A DNA stretch of 64,000 nucleotides from Adiantum capillus-veneris (taxonomy: Eukaryota > Streptophyta > Polypodiopsida > Polypodiales > Pteridaceae), in NCBI GenBank assembly GCA_014529385.2, contig CM043957.1, positions 83,931,381 to 83,995,380 of the forward strand, written 5' to 3'. The notes beneath the pieces were generated by a model. That model saw only the letters and a list, made by a program, of their open reading frames with translations, was not told the origin of the DNA and searched no databases. Below, piece after piece: positions 59,794 through 64,000 of this stretch. Each line of letters starts with the position of its first letter. Positions within the stretch are counted from its first letter, which is position 1. Position numbers and translations under genes: made by a program.

Positions 59794-61399
59794 TGTCATA
59801 AAATCTAATATCTAACCAACCCAAATGATTTTCTCATATTAAATTGATCACTTAATGTGGGAGAATAAATGGGAACAAGTGTTAAGATATAGATATGTGC
59901 TTATAGATCTATCTCAACACGGGGCCAATAGTAAAGGGGCCCAAATGGGAGATGGTCTATCAAGAGAAAGGCTAACCAATGGATCATAAGACCTTAGGGT
60001 TAGCTTCATTGAAGACCTCCAATAATGTGTGTAAAAGTCCTTTGACCTTAGGTAAGCTAGGGCTGAGCTTGAGGTGGGAACCCGGCCCAAGCTCGAGGTG
60101 CTTGTCGTACTTGAGGTGCTTGTCATGCTTGAGGTTCTTGATTAAGATGCTTGAGGTGCTTGACTGGATCCATGCTTGAGGTGCTTGACTTGGTGCATGA
60201 TTAAGGTGCTTGAGGTGCCTTGAGAAGCTTGCCTGAGATGCTTGTGGGAATACCCCCTAGTCCAAGTGCTTTGTCATGCTTGATGACTAAGGTGCTTGAG
60301 CTCCTAAAGTCAAAAGCATCCCTACAAGAGGGGGGGCGAGCCCTTTTCCTAGGGATTAGAGAGAGAACACACACTCACACTCACAAGGGAAGCCCTAGCT
60401 TGAAGAGGCAACAAGGACACATGTCAGGTCCCTACCCATGTTACCTTCATGTGTTGCTTGAAGCCTATTGGCTAGGCTTCAAAGGGGTCCAATGATAAAT
60501 TACTTGAATTATCTAATTGTTTTTGCATTTATCAAGTCCTCTCTCTCAAAGGGGAAAGGGGGACACTTGTCCCAAGGCTACCCATGTTGCTTGTAATGGC
60601 TTCTGCTTGTGATTGGCTAGGCCTGGAGGGGTCCAATGAGCTTCAAGCATGAGCTACAAGGGGGGGTCGACCCAAGCAAGCTAGGGGGGTATACTCACCA
60701 GCACACACTCACAAGCACTCTCATTGTGTACTATGCAAAAGTGCAAGAGCTCCATCTCCTTCTCCAAGCAAGTAGAGGTTGAGAGCCTACACCAACACTC
60801 TTGGCGATGGAGTGCAAATCCATCCAAGAGCCATGCTTCAATGCTTGAGCTTGCCATCTATTTCTTCTTCATTACTATGCTATTATGTATGCTAGCAACA
60901 AGAGTATGATAAGTGAGGAACTAATTCTTTCTCCTACGAAATGTTTCTTCTTCCTCTTCCCTACCCTCATTCCCTGCTAGCTCTCTCCACCTTCGAAGGT
61001 GTTTGAGGTCTTGGGACTGAGGCTTGGTATAGTTAAAGCTTTCTTCAAGTTTAGGTTATGCTATGATGGTGATGCATGAAGCTTTGCATCTTCATTGCTT
61101 CACCTAGGTCACAAGGAACACAAAGAATGTATTGTAACAAGTCTCTTTTTATGGGAGAAATCATAATACAAATGCCTATTGGAGGGGGGACCGGCTCCAC
61201 ATAAATCCGGTCCTCAACTGTTGTCATGTTCTCTAAATTCTCTCTCTTGCAAAAGTATTGTCTATGCCAACTTAACTAATTGCTATAATTATGTTGCTAT
61301 CTTCAATTATGTTTACCCGATATGCTCACAAAATCATTTCTTGAAAGTACTCTCATTAAATTCCGCTACTCTCAAATTGAATAGGCAAATTCCATTACA
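59794..61399 (+). repeat. 3' LTR of the chromovirus
   Basis: It is 1606 bp, nearly identical to the 5' LTR except for minisatellite copy number and scattered single-base changes. Confidence 0.95.
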
Positions 61400-62140
61400 G
61401 TTCAAGAAAGGATTGCCTCAGCGTAGCCTTGAGCCGGTTGAAAATGGAAACTACCTGGTTGCAAACCATGGTAAAGGAAAGAAAAACTGGTGAAATATGT
61501 GAGAAAATAGTTCAAAAATCTTACAAATTTTAAATTAATGCTAGTATTTCCGGTTCATTTGTTTGTGGGAAGGAAACTCAATCGACGGCCGCTTAATAAA
61601 AGAGACTTTCCTTAATACTGATTAGAATTAAGTTATAGAATGTAAGAAAAGTCAAGCCATGTGAGGCTGTGAAATGAAATGTGAAATTAAAAAAAACCCT
61701 CTAATATATATGTGTGCATGTGTGTGTATCCATAGAATTTACTAGAATTATGTAAGTAAAGTTTCACTTTAACATTCTAAAACAATAGAATGCAAGAAAA
61801 GTAAAGACATGTTAGGATATGAAATGAAAGTGAAATAAACATTTAACGCAAGTCTCCATCACATAGCATTGAAAACAATGAAAGTCCCCCTAACCCAACA
61901 CAAAACTAAGGTTTCTTTTAGAAAATAAAAAATTGAATGACCTTCACCCTTTGGATACTAAGGACTTTAGCACGCCCAAAAGAAGAAGTAAAGAGAGCTT
62001 AAAATGTAGGACCAAATTACAATCATGGAAAGACCCATTTAGAATTTAAAAGAAAGATATAATATTTACAAAAATTTCATTTTTAATTCAAAAGGACACG
62101 TGTCCACCATCGGCAATCTTTTCATCAACGCCTAAAAAAT
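61400..62140. repeat. AT-rich dispersed repeat, right side of insertion
   Basis: It is collinear with 49936-50520 (GCAAACCATGGTAAAGG, CATGTGAGGCTGTGAAATG, CATTTAACGCAAGTCTC). It shows the chromovirus inserted into a copy of this repeat. Confidence 0.8.
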
Positions 62141-62575
62141 GCACCATTTCTCCACCACCCCACCTATGGCCTTCTTCAGGTCAAAAACTCAACATGACCA
62201 CTAAGTAGTAAAATTAAGTTAATGGTATAATCATTATAAACGCAATGTGGGACTCGGCTCTATGCTATGCATGAACTACATTTGTACCCAATGCTGAGAA
62301 ACGTGCCGAGTAATTACGCACATATTGCGAGTATTTTAAATTGTGAGGTGGTGGGCTCAAATATCGCACCATTTCTCCACCACCCCACCTATATGGCCTT
62401 CTTCAGGTTAGAAACTCAACATGACCGCTTAGTAAAATCAAGTTAATCAGCATTGGGTACAAACGTAGTTCACGCATAGCATTTTATGATGATTATACCA
62501 TGAGAAACGTGCCGATTACGCGCGGTACTGCGAGTATTTTAAATTTTGTCAGGTTGTGGGCTCAAATCTAGCAAT
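62140..62575. repeat. Two-copy tandem repeat with inverted inner segment
   Basis: Both copies begin GCACCATTTCTCCACCACC and end near GTGGGCTCAAAT. The inner part of copy 1 (about 62222-62297) and of copy 2 (about 62434-62504) are reverse complements of each other, sharing CAGCATTGGGTACAAA and its complement. Confidence 0.85.
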
Positions 62576-63070
62576 GACGAGGAATCGCTACAGCAACGAG
62601 GAATGGAAAGCTAACGAGAGCGCCCCAGAAGGGAGCCATCACATGTTTGCAGCAGAAGCAAGGAAGCTAAAGCTGGATTGAGATGGAAGACAGCCAAACT
62701 CTAAGATAAAATGTTGGCCTCTCCTGCCCATGATTTACTCTTTGCTGCCTTCCGAATACAATGGGCCAAGCTCCAGGTATTCTTCTTTTTGAACTTGCTC
62801 TAGTAGAAAGGGATGTGAGTATGGAAGACGGTTTTGTAGTGGGGGGTGTAATATAAGAAGCGTGACCCCTAAGATTTTTTCCATTGAGCTGTGTTGTGTT
62901 CATCCCCGCTTGTGCTTCCAATTGCAAGAGTTTAAAGCACAATCTCAAATCTCCAGAAATTTATGCCTCTGTCATGCCTTGGGCCTGTGTATTCCAGCGC
63001 ATCAAGCAATCTCAACCGGCCATTGCATTAGCATTCTAACAGTGAATAGGACAAATGCATGACGGATGGG
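62576..63070. other. Unassigned region
   Basis: No gene is recognised; the short frames on both strands have no motif. Confidence 0.4.
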
Positions 63071-63160
63071 ATCTCCCTCACCCCCACTGTTCCGGGACAG
63101 GGAACAGGCTCGGCCTCCGCCTCGCCTATTCCAGCCCGGAACAGTGGGGGTGAGGGAGAT
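63071..63160. repeat. GC-rich foldback element, 26-bp perfect arms
   Basis: The arm at 63071-63096 (ATCTCCCTCACCCCCACTG...) and its exact reverse complement at 63135-63160 enclose a 38-bp GC-rich loop. It could be a tiny MITE or a hairpin RNA source. No target duplication is evident. Confidence 0.9.
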
Positions 63161-64000
63161 TCCCCACCTCATCATGGCTTATACTTATCCTCTTTTTGAT
63201 ATGTTTCTCTTTGTTCATAAAGCTCCAACTCCATAGACATGCTCAAGGTTTCAGCATCACAAAACACAAAATCAAAGGCGTTTTGATGCTTCAAAATGCT
63301 GTTTTTCATGTGCGACTATATTTAGTGAGGAATTGTGGTATGCAATGCTCGGTCTCCAATTTCTATGAGCATATCTATGTCAATTTCATCCAAAGCATGG
63401 CTTTTTTTGTAAAAACGTTGGGTTTTTAAAGCATTTTTTATTATATGCATATGATGGGAGGAGCAAGACAATCTTGCGGGCACTCTATGTGAGCAAGGCG
63501 AAGCTACATTTGCACATAATGACCAAAATTTATGAAAGAAAATCAGGTCTTTAGGTCAACACTTCCTCACATATAGATCAGCATTGTGCTCTATAAGTGT
63601 TCTCTTTTGAGTCAGGTGTATGCTTCTTTTATGTGATTGTCTATGGAGAATATGAGGGTTTACATGTGTGGCGATGGCTACGCTAGTGTGCGCACATATT
63701 GAGAAGTTTGTTCGTGTGTTTTCTTTTGGGTTTTGGGAAACTTACCACAATCATGAAGGAGTTGAGCGTTTGGTTTCGGGTTTTGGGACATTCAAGACGA
63801 TCGTTAAGGAGTTGAGCATCATACTCTCAAGTGAAATCTTCTCCTTGGTTTTTCCACTTGTGAAATGTGGGTGTGTGTTATATGGGCCAGATACTTGCAC
63901 TCTCACAACGTTATTAGATGTCGTGTAGAGTACTATACCAAATATTTGTGTTTTTTGGCCTCCATGTGTTAGGCTTCATTATGGCTGATCTGCCTTGCAT
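63161..64000. other. Unassigned right end
   Basis: Frames at 63196-63429 and 63668-63928 show no recognisable domain and may be chance. Confidence 0.35.

Larger units (their letters stand above)
52573..61399 (+). mobile_element. Near-complete Ty3/gypsy chromovirus
   Basis: LTRs at 52573-54235 and 59794-61399 run TGTCATAAAATC to CCATTACA. The initiator-Met primer site lies at 54237-54248, gag-pol at 54650-59433, and a purine tract (AAGAGAGAGG) just before the 3' LTR. Flanks TTTCA and GTTCA fit a 5-bp target duplication with one change. The flanking sequence (AATCAGT...TTCAAGAAAGG) is continuous with a dispersed repeat also present at 49936. Only one frameshift and one nonsense codon interrupt the coding region. 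Confidence 0.95.

Overview
This window looks like repeat-rich nuclear DNA of a land plant. The evidence is plant-type Ty3/gypsy elements primed by tRNA-Asp or initiator tRNA-Met, a plant L1-type LINE with a zf-RVT motif, spliceosomal introns, and abundant GA/CT and GT microsatellites. There is no bacterial gene organisation. A fern or other large-genome plant would fit, but the species cannot be fixed from sequence alone. I see no intact ordinary host gene; nearly everything is a transposable element, a remnant of one, or simple repeat.

Layout. (1) 1-12.8 kb: an old, decayed gene of a transposase-like family on the + strand, split by a minus-strand LTR retrotransposon (369-11248) with near-identical ~955-bp LTRs. 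That element has a tRNA-Asp primer site, a gag-protease polyprotein, a basic W-x-P-K repeat region, no reverse transcriptase, and a 2.7-kb leader holding seven copies of a ~22-bp palindrome. (2) 12.8-24 kb: mostly non-coding, with microsatellites, a 169-bp tandem duplication and a dead gypsy pol fragment. (3) 24-31 kb: a degenerate minus-strand chromovirus with a 5' LTR, surrounded by pieces of a short-LTR gypsy element. (4) 31-34 kb: a 5'-truncated minus-strand LINE. (5) 34-49.3 kb: the most interesting part. A gag-like LTR element on the minus strand has been split by a DNA transposon with 33-bp terminal inverted repeats (35539-42157). This transposon carries a + strand gene with a BAH-like pattern, a minus-strand gene joining a histone H3 fold to a Ulp1/C48-like protease region and an acidic/basic SPxK-type tail, and a minus-strand transposase-like gene of the same family as in (1). 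The transposase-bearing half plus flank is tandemly duplicated (period ~4.76 kb, two full copies and a 367-bp partial third). (6) 49.3-64 kb: AT-rich dispersed repeats, invaded by a nearly complete + strand gypsy chromovirus (52573-61399), then two small inverted-repeat structures.

How the parts relate. The nesting order can be read from interrupted repeats and genes. The transposase-like family is older than the gag-pro element that splits it. The gag-like LTR element at 34-42.6 kb is older than the histone-bearing DNA transposon inside it. The 4.76-kb duplication is the most recent event in its region because its copies differ at only about eight positions that I noticed. The histone-protease gene, the BAH-like gene and the transposase-like gene lie within one inverted-repeat-bounded unit, so they may have moved together. 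All have lesions in this copy (frameshift, in-frame stops, lost N-terminus, altered catalytic residues).
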